DNA from: Polynucleobacter sp. 78F-HAINBA
GTDB taxonomy: Bacteria; Pseudomonadota; Gammaproteobacteria; Burkholderiales; Burkholderiaceae
Length of the DNA stretch: 64,000 bases
NCBI RefSeq assembly: GCF_018882325.1
Contig: NZ_JACVOQ010000003.1
Span: 186,001 to 250,000, forward strand
Direction of reading: 5' to 3'
In this document: one piece after another, positions 51,286-59,133 of the stretch
How positions within the stretch are numbered: the stretch's first letter is position 1
How the letters are laid out: each line of letters starts with the position of its first letter
Made by a program: the position numbers and the translations under genes
The notes under the pieces: model-generated
The model's input: the letters and a program-made list of their open reading frames with translations, nothing else
Database searches by the model: none
What the model was told of the DNA's origin: nothing

Positions 51286-51498
51286 GTGAATACTTTATCT
51301 AAAAACCAGCACTCCATCATTACCTGTCCTACCTGCCAAGGTCATGAGATTCTTGAAATCCCCAGTGGATATTCTCAGCATCTCTATCGCTGCCCGTCTT
51401 GCAGCATCATTCTTAAGCCAAAGTCTGGTGATTGCTGTATTTTTTGTAGTTTTGGTAGTCTTGATTGCTCAAGCTCGGAGCAAAACTTAGCGGCTTAG
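51286..51498 (+). CDS. Small zinc-ribbon protein (GDCCxFCSxGS type)
   Basis: A 70-residue protein with CPTC and CPSC pairs about 20 residues apart and the widely conserved tail motif GDCCIFCSFGSLDC. It probably binds zinc; the function is unknown. GTG 51286 is called, but it lacks a spaced ribosome site. An AGGAG at 51266-51270 would fit an in-frame ATT at 51277, a very rare start codon. Confidence 0.65.
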   Translation: MNTLSKNQHSIITCPTCQGHEILEIPSGYSQHLYRCPSCSIILKPKSGDCCIFCSFGSLDCSSSEQNLAA

Positions 51499-51523
51499 AT
51501 AATTACCAGTAGACTACGGCTTG

Positions 51524-51567
51524 GTTTCATGAATGTGTCACGTTATTTTCATAAAATAGACATATTC
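51524..51567 (+). promoter_or_regulatory. Tandem Pho-box-like repeats upstream of ppx
   Basis: Four consecutive 11-base units (starting 51524, 51535, 51546, 51557): GTTTCATGAAT, GTGTCACGTTA, TTTTCATAAAA, TAGACATATTC. Units 2 and 3 match the PhoB half-site well and unit 1 fairly; unit 4 is degenerate. They end 30 bases before the ppx start. Confidence 0.6.
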
Positions 51568-51597
51568 AAATAAATTAGCCTAGTTATTGGGAATATT

Positions 51598-53163
51598 TTG
51601 GCCCTTTTTAAAGACTTCTCCGCAAAACAATCCTCTGACTTGGTCGCAGCTGTCGATTTAGGTTCCAATAGTTTTCGCATGTTGGTGGCCCAAGTTGTTA
51701 AGACACCTTCTGGTACTCAGCTTCGTCCAATCGATACGCTGCGCGAATCTGTCCGCCTTGCGGCTGGATTGACCGATAGCAAGCTATTGGGCAATGACGC
51801 CTATCAGCGGGGCATCTCAGCTCTTCATCGCTTTGGGGAGCGTATTAGGGGTTTTGACCCCTCTAGGGTTCGAGCGGTTGCTACCAATACATTGCGAGTG
51901 GCCAAAAATGCCGCGAATTTTGTCCGGGATGCTGAAGAGGCTCTAGGTTTTCCCATTGAGGTGATTGCCGGTGTAGAGGAAGCTCGACTGATTTATATTG
52001 GGGCAGCCCATGAGGTTTCATCGGTCCAAGGAAATCGTTTGGTAGTTGATATCGGCGGTGGCTCGACTGAGTTGATCATTGGCAAGGGATACGAGCCAAA
52101 GCTGATGGAAAGTCTTTATATTGGTTGCGTTTCCCACAGCTTGCGCTTTTTCCCAAAAGGTAATATTGATGCGCATGCCTTTAAGGAGGCCGAGTTGGCT
52201 GCGCGCCGTGAGATTCAGGTGATTTCTGGCGCCTATTTAAAAAGCGGTTGGAAGCAGGTCATTGGCTCATCTGGTACAGCACGTGCCTTAGCTGATTTGA
52301 TTGCTGAAAATAATTTTAATTGCCATGTCGATGAAGGTCTGACTATGGGTCGTGTTAATGGCTCCAGCGGATTAATCACGCGTGATGGCCTCAAGGCCAT
52401 GAAAAAACATCTGCTCAAATATGAGCACATAAGCCAAGTTGAGTTACTTGGTCTTAAGGATGATCGACGTGCCGTTTGGCCTGGCGGTTTGGCGATTATG
52501 ATTGCCGTCTTCGATGAGCTTGGTATTGAGAGTATGGAGGTTACCGATGCCGCTTTACGTGTTGGTGTCCTGTATGACTTATTGGGGCGCTCGCAACATG
52601 AGGACATGCGCTTTGTGACGGTAGAACAATTTATGCAACGCTATGCTGTAGATCGGGATCAGGCAAGGCGAGTAGGGCACCATGCTGCAGAATTTTTAGC
52701 TCAATTGCCAAAGCCTGACTCTGAAAGTAGATCCGACAACATTGCACTACTTCAGTGGGCTGCCAACCTTCACGAAATTGGCCTTTCGATTTCTCATAAT
52801 GGTTATCACAAGCATTCTGCATATATTGCTGGTAATGCAGATATGCCAGGATTTTCTAAGAACGATCAAGCCAGATTGGCTGCGCTATTAATAGGGCATA
52901 CCGGAAAGTTAGGAAAGTTGGCCAATAACCCCAGCTTCAAAGATTGGCGCATGCTATTTTGCTTGCGTTTAGCCCAGGCCCTATGCAGAGGCAGAAGTGA
53001 TGTTAATTTGCCTAAAGTTAAAGTGTCTGAGCATGACGGATCTTACTTAGTTAGTCTCTCGAAAGACTGGGCAAGAGAGCATCCCTTAACTGAATTTAGT
53101 CTACTAAAAGAAGCCGCCGAATGGGATCGTATCGGCCGGCCATACAAAGTAAGTTTGAAGTAA
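51598..53163 (+). CDS. ppx: Exopolyphosphatase (Ppx/GppA family)
   Basis: A 521-residue enzyme that removes terminal phosphate from polyphosphate, and possibly from pppGpp. The N-terminal actin-like ATPase fold has AAVDLGSNSFRMLV near residue 16 and DIGGGSTELI near residue 150. The C-terminal half is HD-like helical (LHEIGLSISHNGYHKHSAYI). The start is TTG 51598. Polyphosphate breakdown would supply Pi in starvation, in line with the upstream Pho repeats. ppk1, the common partner, is not present. Confidence 0.9.
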   Translation: MALFKDFSAKQSSDLVAAVDLGSNSFRMLVAQVVKTPSGTQLRPIDTLRESVRLAAGLTDSKLLGNDAYQRGISALHRFGERIRGFDPSRVRAVATNTLRVAKNAANFVRDAEEALGFPIEVIAGVEEARLIYIGAAHEVSSVQGNRLVVDIGGGSTELIIGKGYEPKLMESLYIGCVSHSLRFFPKGNIDAHAFKEAELAARREIQVISGAYLKSGWKQVIGSSGTARALADLIAENNFNCHVDEGLTMGRVNGSSGLITRDGLKAMKKHLLKYEHISQVELLGLKDDRRAVWPGGLAIMIAVFDELGIESMEVTDAALRVGVLYDLLGRSQHEDMRFVTVEQFMQRYAVDRDQARRVGHHAAEFLAQLPKPDSESRSDNIALLQWAANLHEIGLSISHNGYHKHSAYIAGNADMPGFSKNDQARLAALLIGHTGKLGKLANNPSFKDWRMLFCLRLAQALCRGRSDVNLPKVKVSEHDGSYLVSLSKDWAREHPLTEFSLLKEAAEWDRIGRPYKVSLK

Positions 53164-53167
53164 TTGA

Positions 53168-53197
53168 TTAGGGGGTGTTCAACCCCCTAACTTTCTT
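53168..53197. terminator. Bidirectional terminator between ppx and olsB
   Basis: Perfect 9-base arms TTAGGGGGT (53168-53176) and ACCCCCTAA (53182-53190) with a 5-base loop, followed by CTTTCTT. It separates the convergent ppx and plcP-agt-dgkA-olsB transcripts. Confidence 0.88.
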
Positions 53198-54134
53198 ACA
53201 GGCCCAAGAAATGCTTCGCGTAACGTGGATTAATTTCTGAAAGGCGCAGCATTGTCAAAACGTCTGCAGTATTAAAGTCTGGATCCCAAGCGGGTGCGCT
53301 ACAAATCTTGGCGCCTAATTTGAGGTAGCCCTTAATCAAAGGTGGCGGCTCCACTTCTAGACCGCCGTTTAGTCGGTCCAGTGGTAAGGGTAGGCGAGGG
53401 AATGCATGATTTTCTACTGGCGCCATTTGCTCATTGCTCAGAGAGTTATAGAGGCTTGCTGCGAAGTGACCGCCATCAGCCATTGGGATGCTCGCACAAC
53501 CCAACATGATTTCATAATTATGCTTTTGCATATACTGTGCCAAACCACTCCACAGAGCCATTATGACTGCGCCAGAGCGGTAATCGGCATGTACACAAGA
53601 TCTGCCAAGCTCAACCATCTTTGGGCGTAAGTGATTTAAGCGTGATAAATCAAACTCAGAATCAGAGTACAGGCGACCAATCTCCATAGCCTTATGTGGT
53701 GGGAGAACGCGATAGGTTCCTACTACCTTGAGTGACTCTTGATCGCGAATTAGGAGATGATCGCAATAGGCATCAAACTCATCAACATCGAGACCCTCAG
53801 AATTGGCCGGTAGGTTTGCGCCCATCTCCTCTGCAAATACCTTGTAGCGCAAGCGCTGAGCTTCTTTAATTTCACTTGGATTACTTGCCCAGGTGATTTG
53901 AAAGGCAGGGCGTTTAGGTTTTGAAGTTGCCTTATCGACTTGAATAGGCTCTATCGCTGTTAATTCAGCGCGAGTTCGCAAGGCAAATTTTTTGCCAAAT
54001 AGCTTTTTAGCAATCTTTTTGGAAAATAACTTCTTAAGCGCTTCGGCTTTATGTTTTTTTAATTTTCTTGGTTTACCTTCAAAACGGGAATTGAAGATAT
54101 CGAATGCGCCTAATGGGTTTGGAATATCAGACAT
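53196..54134 (-). CDS. olsB: OlsB-like ornithine N-acyltransferase (GNAT family)
   Basis: A 312-residue protein. A basic N-terminal part of about 80 residues is followed by an Acetyltransf_5/OlsB domain: RLRYKVFAEEMGA, the acidic DVDEFDAYCDHLLIRD, VVGTYRVLPP and ELGRSCVHADYRSG. OlsB enzymes link a 3-hydroxy fatty acid to ornithine, making the lyso-ornithine lipid that OlsA then acylates. Ornithine lipids contain no phosphorus. It is the last gene of the plcP-agt-dgkA-olsB set. Other GNAT acyl transfers remain possible. Confidence 0.75.
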   Translation of the reverse strand: MSDIPNPLGAFDIFNSRFEGKPRKLKKHKAEALKKLFSKKIAKKLFGKKFALRTRAELTAIEPIQVDKATSKPKRPAFQITWASNPSEIKEAQRLRYKVFAEEMGANLPANSEGLDVDEFDAYCDHLLIRDQESLKVVGTYRVLPPHKAMEIGRLYSDSEFDLSRLNHLRPKMVELGRSCVHADYRSGAVIMALWSGLAQYMQKHNYEIMLGCASIPMADGGHFAASLYNSLSNEQMAPVENHAFPRLPLPLDRLNGGLEVEPPPLIKGYLKLGAKICSAPAWDPDFNTADVLTMLRLSEINPRYAKHFLGL

Positions 54135-54179
54135 AGTTTTCCTTAATGTGTATTTTGAGATCGTAAGTGCACTGCATGA

Positions 54180-54581
54180 CTAATTGATGACAAGCGGTAT
54201 GCAAATCGTTGCCCAGAATGCAGTTGCAATGAGAAGGGAGAGCATGACAGCGGCTGACCCAAAATCTTTAGCTCTTTTGGAGAGATCATGATGATCAAAT
54301 GAGATCCGATCAATTGCTGCTTCAACGCTGGAATTGAGTAGTTCAACTACCAAAACCATAATTAGTGAAGAGATGAGGGCGCATTTCTCAAGAGGGCTAA
54401 TGGGCAAGAAAAATGCAATAGGAGAGAGTACGGCTAGTAAAGTCAATTCTTGTCTAAATGCACTCTCTTCTTTGAATGCGTATACAAATCCACACCACGA
54501 ATTTTTTGCTGCATACCAGGCTCGAGCGAACCCACGATTTCCTTTGTGTGGATTTTGATTAATGTTGTAAGGTGTAGTCAA
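54180..54581 (-). CDS. dgkA: Diacylglycerol kinase
   Basis: A 133-residue small integral-membrane kinase with three helices. Hallmarks: EESAFRQEL, VVELLNSSVEAAIDRIS and AKDFGSAAV, holding the catalytic glutamates. It phosphorylates diacylglycerol to phosphatidic acid. The TTG start at 54581 lies 8 bases after agt. In this operon it could return surplus diacylglycerol made by PlcP to phospholipid synthesis. Confidence 0.88.
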   Translation of the reverse strand: MTTPYNINQNPHKGNRGFARAWYAAKNSWCGFVYAFKEESAFRQELTLLAVLSPIAFFLPISPLEKCALISSLIMVLVVELLNSSVEAAIDRISFDHHDLSKRAKDFGSAAVMLSLLIATAFWATICIPLVIN

Positions 54582-54589
54582 AGTAAACC

Positions 54590-55618
54590 TTAGGCTAATG
54601 CTGTAATGTGAACTTCTGTTGACGGTACTGGCTTAAGGTGATTTGCGAACTGCTCGGATGCTGCGCGCCAGGAGAACTTCTCGGCATGCGCTCTAGCGAC
54701 TTCGCGAGGAATTTTCAAGGCCTGAAGGCAGGCTTCCCGGAGATCTTCATGCATTGCACCAGCTGGCGAGCTCCCTAGGACATCAATTGGACCGGTTACT
54801 GGGTAGGCGGCCACTGGCGTGCCGCAGGCCATCGCTTCGAGTAAAACCAAGCCAAAGGTATCGGTCTTGCTAGGAAATACAAATACATCAGCTGCCGCAT
54901 AAACCTTGGCTAATTCGTGTTGTTGCAAGACGCCAAGATAATTAATGTCAGGATACTGTTCCTTGATGCCGGCCATGGCAGGGCCATCGCCAACAACCCA
55001 TTTTGAGCCCGGAAGATCAATCTCTAGGAAGGCGTTGATATTCTTTTCAACTGCAACTCGACCAACGTAGAGAAAAATGGGGTGTGCTGTATTGAGCGCC
55101 TTGGAGTCTTGCATTTTGAAGATGTCCAAATCTACGCCACGTGACCACAGTACAACATTCGATAGGCCATATTTCTCTAGGTCATCCTTCACCACAATCG
55201 TTGGCGCCATTACTGCCATAGATGGACCGTGGAACCAGCGGATAAAGGCATAGGTGATGCCGAGCGGGATGCCTGTGCGGGCCTTGACGTATTCAGGGAA
55301 TCGAGTGTGGTAGGCGGTTGAGAATGGGAGTCTATTCTTCACCGCATAGGAGCGTGCTGATAAACCTAGGGGACCTTCCGTTGCAATATGCATTGCATCT
55401 GGAGCAAATTCTTTAATGCGTCGAGCTACTTCCTTTCCTGGAAATAGGGAGAGGGCAATATCTGGGTAAGTAGGGCAGGGAATTGATTTGAATCCATTTG
55501 GGGTGATCATCTCAACCTCATGACCCATTGCAATTAATTCAGCACGAGTTTGTTTTAGTGTTCGCACCACTCCATTTACTTGTGGATCCCATGCGTCAGT
55601 AATGATCATAATTTTCAT
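54590..55618 (-). CDS. agt: GT4 glycosyltransferase, Agt-like (diacylglycerol glycosylation)
   Basis: A 342-residue GT4 enzyme. DAWDPQVNGVVRTL near residue 8 (acceptor side), HIATEGPLG, HTRFPEYV, YVGRVAVEKN (donor phosphate contacts) and PSKTDTFGLVLLEAMACGTPV are seen. In marine and soil bacteria the gene next to plcP (agt) glycosylates diacylglycerol to give phosphorus-free glycolipids. It overlaps plcP by 4 bases (ATGA), a strong sign of a joint function. The sugar (glucose, galactose or glucuronate) cannot be told. Confidence 0.78.
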   Translation of the reverse strand: MKIMIITDAWDPQVNGVVRTLKQTRAELIAMGHEVEMITPNGFKSIPCPTYPDIALSLFPGKEVARRIKEFAPDAMHIATEGPLGLSARSYAVKNRLPFSTAYHTRFPEYVKARTGIPLGITYAFIRWFHGPSMAVMAPTIVVKDDLEKYGLSNVVLWSRGVDLDIFKMQDSKALNTAHPIFLYVGRVAVEKNINAFLEIDLPGSKWVVGDGPAMAGIKEQYPDINYLGVLQQHELAKVYAAADVFVFPSKTDTFGLVLLEAMACGTPVAAYPVTGPIDVLGSSPAGAMHEDLREACLQALKIPREVARAHAEKFSWRAASEQFANHLKPVPSTEVHITALA

Positions 55619-56424
55619 AAGGCAGCCTCTTTAATGAGAGATTCAACAACGGGTTGGAGAGTAATTTCGGGGCTTACAACTGGGTCGCCCTTGATGTGAG
55701 TCCAGTAAATGATTTTGAGTTCGCCGGTTGTCGTTTCAACAAGCGCAGAAAGGCTTTCAACCCAGTCGCCATCGTTGCAGTAAAGGAGTCCATCGATCTC
55801 ACGAATTTCAGCTTTGTGGATATGACCACATACCACGCCATCACAATCGCGTAAACGCGCTTCTCTGGCCATGATGTGTTCGAAATCGGCTATGTAACTT
55901 ACTGCGTTTTTAACTTGATGTTTTAAGTATTGCGAAAGAGACCAATACTGCAGGCCCATTTTGACCCGCAGCATATTGAAATAGCGGTTGATATATAAAA
56001 TAAAGGAGTAGAGAGAGTCGCCTACATAAGCTAGCCACTTTGCGTATTGCATCACACCATCGAACAGATCACCATGGGTAACCCAGAGTTTTCTACCATC
56101 TAGCGTTGTATGAATAACCTCTTCTTGAACTTTAATATCGCCAAAAGACATGCCGAAGTATTGACGTGCAGCTTCGTCATGATTACCAGGGATGTAAATG
56201 ACCTCGGCACCTTTTCGGGCTTTACGTAGTAACTTTTGGACTACGTCATTGTGGGCTTGAGGCCAGTAAAATGATTGCTTAAGGCGCCAGCCGTCGATAA
56301 TGTCCCCGACCAGATAAAATTTATCTGCCTCATTGTGTTTTAGAAAATCGAGAAGGTAGTTTGCCTGACACCCTGATGTTCCTAGGTGTACATCTGAAAT
56401 CCAGATAGCTCTGTAATGCATCAT
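55615..56424 (-). CDS. plcP: PlcP-type phospholipase C (calcineurin-like phosphoesterase)
   Basis: A 269-residue metallophosphoesterase with the full binuclear metal set: D11 and H13 (SDVHLG), D41 (GDIIDGW), N81-H82-D83 (GNHDE), H117 (THGD) and H201-H203 (CGHIH). The text RLKQSFYWPQAHNDVVQKLL is characteristic of the PlcP/LpxH-like group. PlcP removes phosphocholine, phosphoethanolamine or phosphoglycerol heads from phospholipids, leaving diacylglycerol. Annotation pipelines often call it UDP-2,3-diacylglucosamine diphosphatase. A Pho-box array precedes it. Confidence 0.8.
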   Translation of the reverse strand: MMHYRAIWISDVHLGTSGCQANYLLDFLKHNEADKFYLVGDIIDGWRLKQSFYWPQAHNDVVQKLLRKARKGAEVIYIPGNHDEAARQYFGMSFGDIKVQEEVIHTTLDGRKLWVTHGDLFDGVMQYAKWLAYVGDSLYSFILYINRYFNMLRVKMGLQYWSLSQYLKHQVKNAVSYIADFEHIMAREARLRDCDGVVCGHIHKAEIREIDGLLYCNDGDWVESLSALVETTTGELKIIYWTHIKGDPVVSPEITLQPVVESLIKEAAL

Positions 56425-56458
56425 GATTAAGCATTAAGCCTACTCAATATGTATGCAT

Positions 56459-56488
56459 CATGACACTTTTAAGTCAGTTTGATGACTT
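56459..56488 (-). promoter_or_regulatory. Pho box array between plcP and olsA
   Basis: Read on the reverse strand there are three 11-base repeats: AAGTCATCAAA, CTGACTTAAAA, GTGTCATGATG. The last two form a 19-base Pho box (56459-56477) with three mismatches to the PhoB consensus. It lies 34 bases before the plcP start. An AT-rich -10-like stretch follows. It could also serve olsA, 21 bases away on the other strand. Confidence 0.7.
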
Positions 56489-56509
56489 GATTTATATTGT
56501 TGTTTCTAT

Positions 56510-57286
56510 ATGAATAAATTACCACCGACCATACATTTGCAACAGACCTCTAAATTCTTGAAGCTTTGTCATTGGTTCCAAATAGGGGCACACGTTCTTA
56601 GCGGGGTTTGCACTCTCTCTTTTGTCTTTCCATTTCTCAAGAGGCCTCATAAAGATCAAAAAATTCAACTATGGTCAAAGCGTCTCTTAAAAATATTTAA
56701 TATCCATCTATCCATTCAGGGAGATCAGTTATTAATGGATTCTCCTTATCTAATGGCATCTAACCATATTTCATGGATAGATATTCATGTCATCAATGCG
56801 TTCAAGCCCATTAGGTTTGTGGCTAAGTCGGAAGTAGAGGGGTGGCCAGTATTTGGGTGGATGGCTAAACAACTTGGCACCGTATTTATTCGCCGGGATA
56901 GCTCTCGCCATGCAAGACAGGTGGTTGGTCAGATGGCCAAGGTTTTGCAAACCGAATCGATTTGCATCTTTCCTGAGGGCACCTCTACTGTTGGAGAGTG
57001 TGTTTTGCCATTCAGGCCCAATTTATTTGAGGCGGCAATTGTTTCACGGGCCCCAGTTTTTCCTCTGGCGATCCAATATATTTCCAAGTCCACTGGAGAG
57101 CGAAGTGAAGCCCCGGCCTTTGTTGGTGATATGGGCTTGTTGGAGTCGATGGCCAACATTCTGAGTGCGCGTGATTTGCAGGCTACTTTGACAGTTTTGC
57201 CACCTTACGAGCATGACTTAGAGTCATCCTTTGATAGGAAGCAGCTAGCAGCCCATGCTCAGGAGCTGATTGCAAAGACCATTTAG
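56510..57286 (+). CDS. olsA: 1-acyl-glycerol-3-phosphate acyltransferase-like protein (OlsA candidate)
   Basis: A 258-residue PlsC/LPLAT acyltransferase. Catalytic HX4D is H86-D91 (NHISWID), and FPEGTS is at 154-159. One N-terminal hydrophobic segment (about residues 22-46) anchors it in the membrane. Lyso-ornithine-lipid acyltransferase OlsA belongs to this family. Its position, divergent from a Pho-linked operon ending in olsB, favours OlsA. A second PlsC for phosphatidate is the alternative. Confidence 0.72.
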   Translation: MNKLPPTIHLQQTSKFLKLCHWFQIGAHVLSGVCTLSFVFPFLKRPHKDQKIQLWSKRLLKIFNIHLSIQGDQLLMDSPYLMASNHISWIDIHVINAFKPIRFVAKSEVEGWPVFGWMAKQLGTVFIRRDSSRHARQVVGQMAKVLQTESICIFPEGTSTVGECVLPFRPNLFEAAIVSRAPVFPLAIQYISKSTGERSEAPAFVGDMGLLESMANILSARDLQATLTVLPPYEHDLESSFDRKQLAAHAQELIAKTI

Positions 57287-57292
57287 CTGCAT

Positions 57293-57311
57293 TTGTAATA
57301 AAAGTGTCATA
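57293..57311 (+). promoter_or_regulatory. Pho box upstream of ppk2
   Basis: TTGTAATAAAAGTGTCATA matches the 19-base PhoB consensus with three mismatches. TACAAA (57321-57326) is a plausible -10 at the usual spacing, and a GAGGAAAA ribosome site follows before ATG 57350. Confidence 0.68.
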
Positions 57312-57349
57312 TCCTTGGGATACAAAGCTAGTATCGGTTTGAGGAAAAA

Positions 57350-58255
57350 ATGACATCAAAACACAAAGAGATGGCTGAGTGGTATCAGCGTGCACAAGAA
57401 GAAATCTTGGATAGCATGGATGAAGAGCTCGAAATGGAGCTCGATGATGATCGCCTGTCGCAGGACGGTGGCAGTAGCTCCATTATTCCGCGAAACGTTT
57501 ACTTTAAGGAGCTATTTCGTCTTCAAGGTGAATTAGTAAAGCTCCAAGATTGGGTTGTTGAAAATAAACTTAAGGTGGCCGTCTTGTTTGAAGGCCGCGA
57601 CTCTGCGGGTAAGGGCGGGGCTATCAAACGTATTACCCAGCGACTCAATCCCCGTGTTTGTAAAGTAGTCGCGCTGACCGCACCTAGCGAACGTGAAAAG
57701 ACCCAGTGGTATTTTCAGCGTTATGTATCCAATTTACCCGCAGGCGGTGAAATCGTTCTCTTTGACCGTAGCTGGTATAACCGAGCAGGTGTTGAGAAGG
57801 TCATGGGATTCTGTACCGATGATGAGTACGAAGAGTTCTTACGTACGGTTCCCGAGTTTGAGCGCATGATCATTCGCTCAGGGATCATATTAATTAAATA
57901 TTGGTTCTCAATTTCAGATGATGAGCAGTACAACCGCTTCATGATGCGTATCCATGATCCCTTGAAGCAGTGGAAGTTAAGCCCAATGGATCTCGACGCA
58001 CGTCGTCACTGGGAAGCTTATACAAAGGCAAAAGAGACCATGTTAGAGCGCACCAATATCCCTGAGGCGCCGTGGTGGGTGGTTGCTGCAAATGATAAAA
58101 AGAAGGCGCGCTTAAACTGCATCTCTCATCTACTTGATCAGATTCCTTACAAAGAGATTGATCATCCGGAAATCACTCTGCCGGCACGTGTTCATAATCC
58201 AGACTACTTGAGGGGTCCAGTTCCTAAGGATATGTACGTCCCTGAGATCTACTGA
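57350..58255 (+). CDS. ppk2: Polyphosphate kinase 2
   Basis: A 301-residue PPK2-family kinase, cytoplasmic, that moves phosphate between polyphosphate and nucleoside diphosphates or monophosphates. Walker A is GRDSAGKGG at residues 82-90, Walker B is FDRSWYNRAGVEKVMGF, and the lid region has RIHDPLKQWKLSPMD. The N-terminal 50 residues are acidic. ATG 57350 has a strong GAGGAAAA site. Under phosphate stress it would regenerate NTP from stored polyphosphate. A Pho box precedes it. Confidence 0.92.
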   Translation: MTSKHKEMAEWYQRAQEEILDSMDEELEMELDDDRLSQDGGSSSIIPRNVYFKELFRLQGELVKLQDWVVENKLKVAVLFEGRDSAGKGGAIKRITQRLNPRVCKVVALTAPSEREKTQWYFQRYVSNLPAGGEIVLFDRSWYNRAGVEKVMGFCTDDEYEEFLRTVPEFERMIIRSGIILIKYWFSISDDEQYNRFMMRIHDPLKQWKLSPMDLDARRHWEAYTKAKETMLERTNIPEAPWWVVAANDKKKARLNCISHLLDQIPYKEIDHPEITLPARVHNPDYLRGPVPKDMYVPEIY

Positions 58256-58270
58256 TCTTGCTTAGATAGT

Positions 58271-58300
58271 GTTAACCTCTCATCAATATGAGGGGTTAAC
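58271..58300 (+). repeat. Hairpin masking the ribosome site of the CYTH gene
   Basis: GTTAACCTCTCAT (58271-58283) pairs with ATGAGGGGTTAAC (58288-58300) over 13 positions with one G-U, with a 4-base loop. The right arm holds the GAGGGG ribosome site of the gene starting at 58304. There is no U tract, so a translational control role is more likely than termination. Confidence 0.6.
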
Positions 58301-58303
58301 CGA

Positions 58304-59131
58304 ATGAAATCCAAGCTAGCAATTACCAATAGAGAATTTAAGCTTCTCATCAAGCCGCAGGGTCTTGATCGAAGAAGCAGGATTACAGCTTTAAGTGATC
58401 AGATCCTTCAGTTTTGCAAGAAAAGTAAAGTAGAGTTTTTCCATCTGGATAACGCTACTACAGGGCTGCGTAATATCTATTTTTACGATACTCCTGGCGA
58501 AGATTTTCGACGCAACAATATTATTCTGCGCGTCCGTGAATCGCGACAAAACATCTGGGTCGATGATTGGTGTGAGGTAACTCTAAAGTGCCGGACTCAA
58601 GACCTTGCCCAATCCCATCGATTTGATCCGTCGCCAAAGAAAAGCATGAAATCCAGATTGCGACTTAAGGAAGAGATTCTGAGGGGTGATGCTGTGGGCT
58701 CAACAAGATCAATTTATTCGAATAACGCTATTCTTGATGCGGTGCCTATCGATAGTTTATTTGATCGGTCTCTTGCTAGTGCTATTAAATTCTTTCCTGG
58801 TTTAAGCACTCTATCTATCAACAAGCAGGAGCCTCTTCGAATTGTTGGTGGACGCACTAATAAAATTTTAGAAGCATGCTTGCCAATTGGTAATTTAGTT
58901 TTTGGCGATGGTGTTCAGGCACATTGCGAGATAGCGATTTGGATGAAAAGTGTAGGCGACCCGATTGTTGGCGAGCTTGCTTTTTCATATCGCGTTAATG
59001 ATGCTAATAGAGGTCAGGCAAAGGCTCATAAGCGAGCAGATAAGTTTTTTAAAAAACTTCAGGTTGAGCTATCAAGCTGGCTTGAGATTGGAAGCACTAA
59101 AACGGCCTTAGTCTATGGAAGGCCGGAGTAA
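58304..59131 (+). CDS. CYTH-like triphosphate/polyphosphate-binding protein
   Basis: A 275-residue protein with features of the CYTH (triphosphate tunnel) superfamily: R10-E11-F12-K13 in place of the usual ExExK, YFYDTPG near residue 60, ILRVRES at 74-80, CEVTLK at 90-95, RLRLKEEI near 118, and late acidic and basic strands ending KRADKFFKKL. The first glutamate of ExExK is Asn9. Relatives hydrolyse or bind tri- or polyphosphate. It is directly after ppk2, so a polyphosphate link is likely. Exact activity unknown. Confidence 0.6.
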   Translation: MKSKLAITNREFKLLIKPQGLDRRSRITALSDQILQFCKKSKVEFFHLDNATTGLRNIYFYDTPGEDFRRNNIILRVRESRQNIWVDDWCEVTLKCRTQDLAQSHRFDPSPKKSMKSRLRLKEEILRGDAVGSTRSIYSNNAILDAVPIDSLFDRSLASAIKFFPGLSTLSINKQEPLRIVGGRTNKILEACLPIGNLVFGDGVQAHCEIAIWMKSVGDPIVGELAFSYRVNDANRGQAKAHKRADKFFKKLQVELSSWLEIGSTKTALVYGRPE

Positions 59132-59133
59132 GC

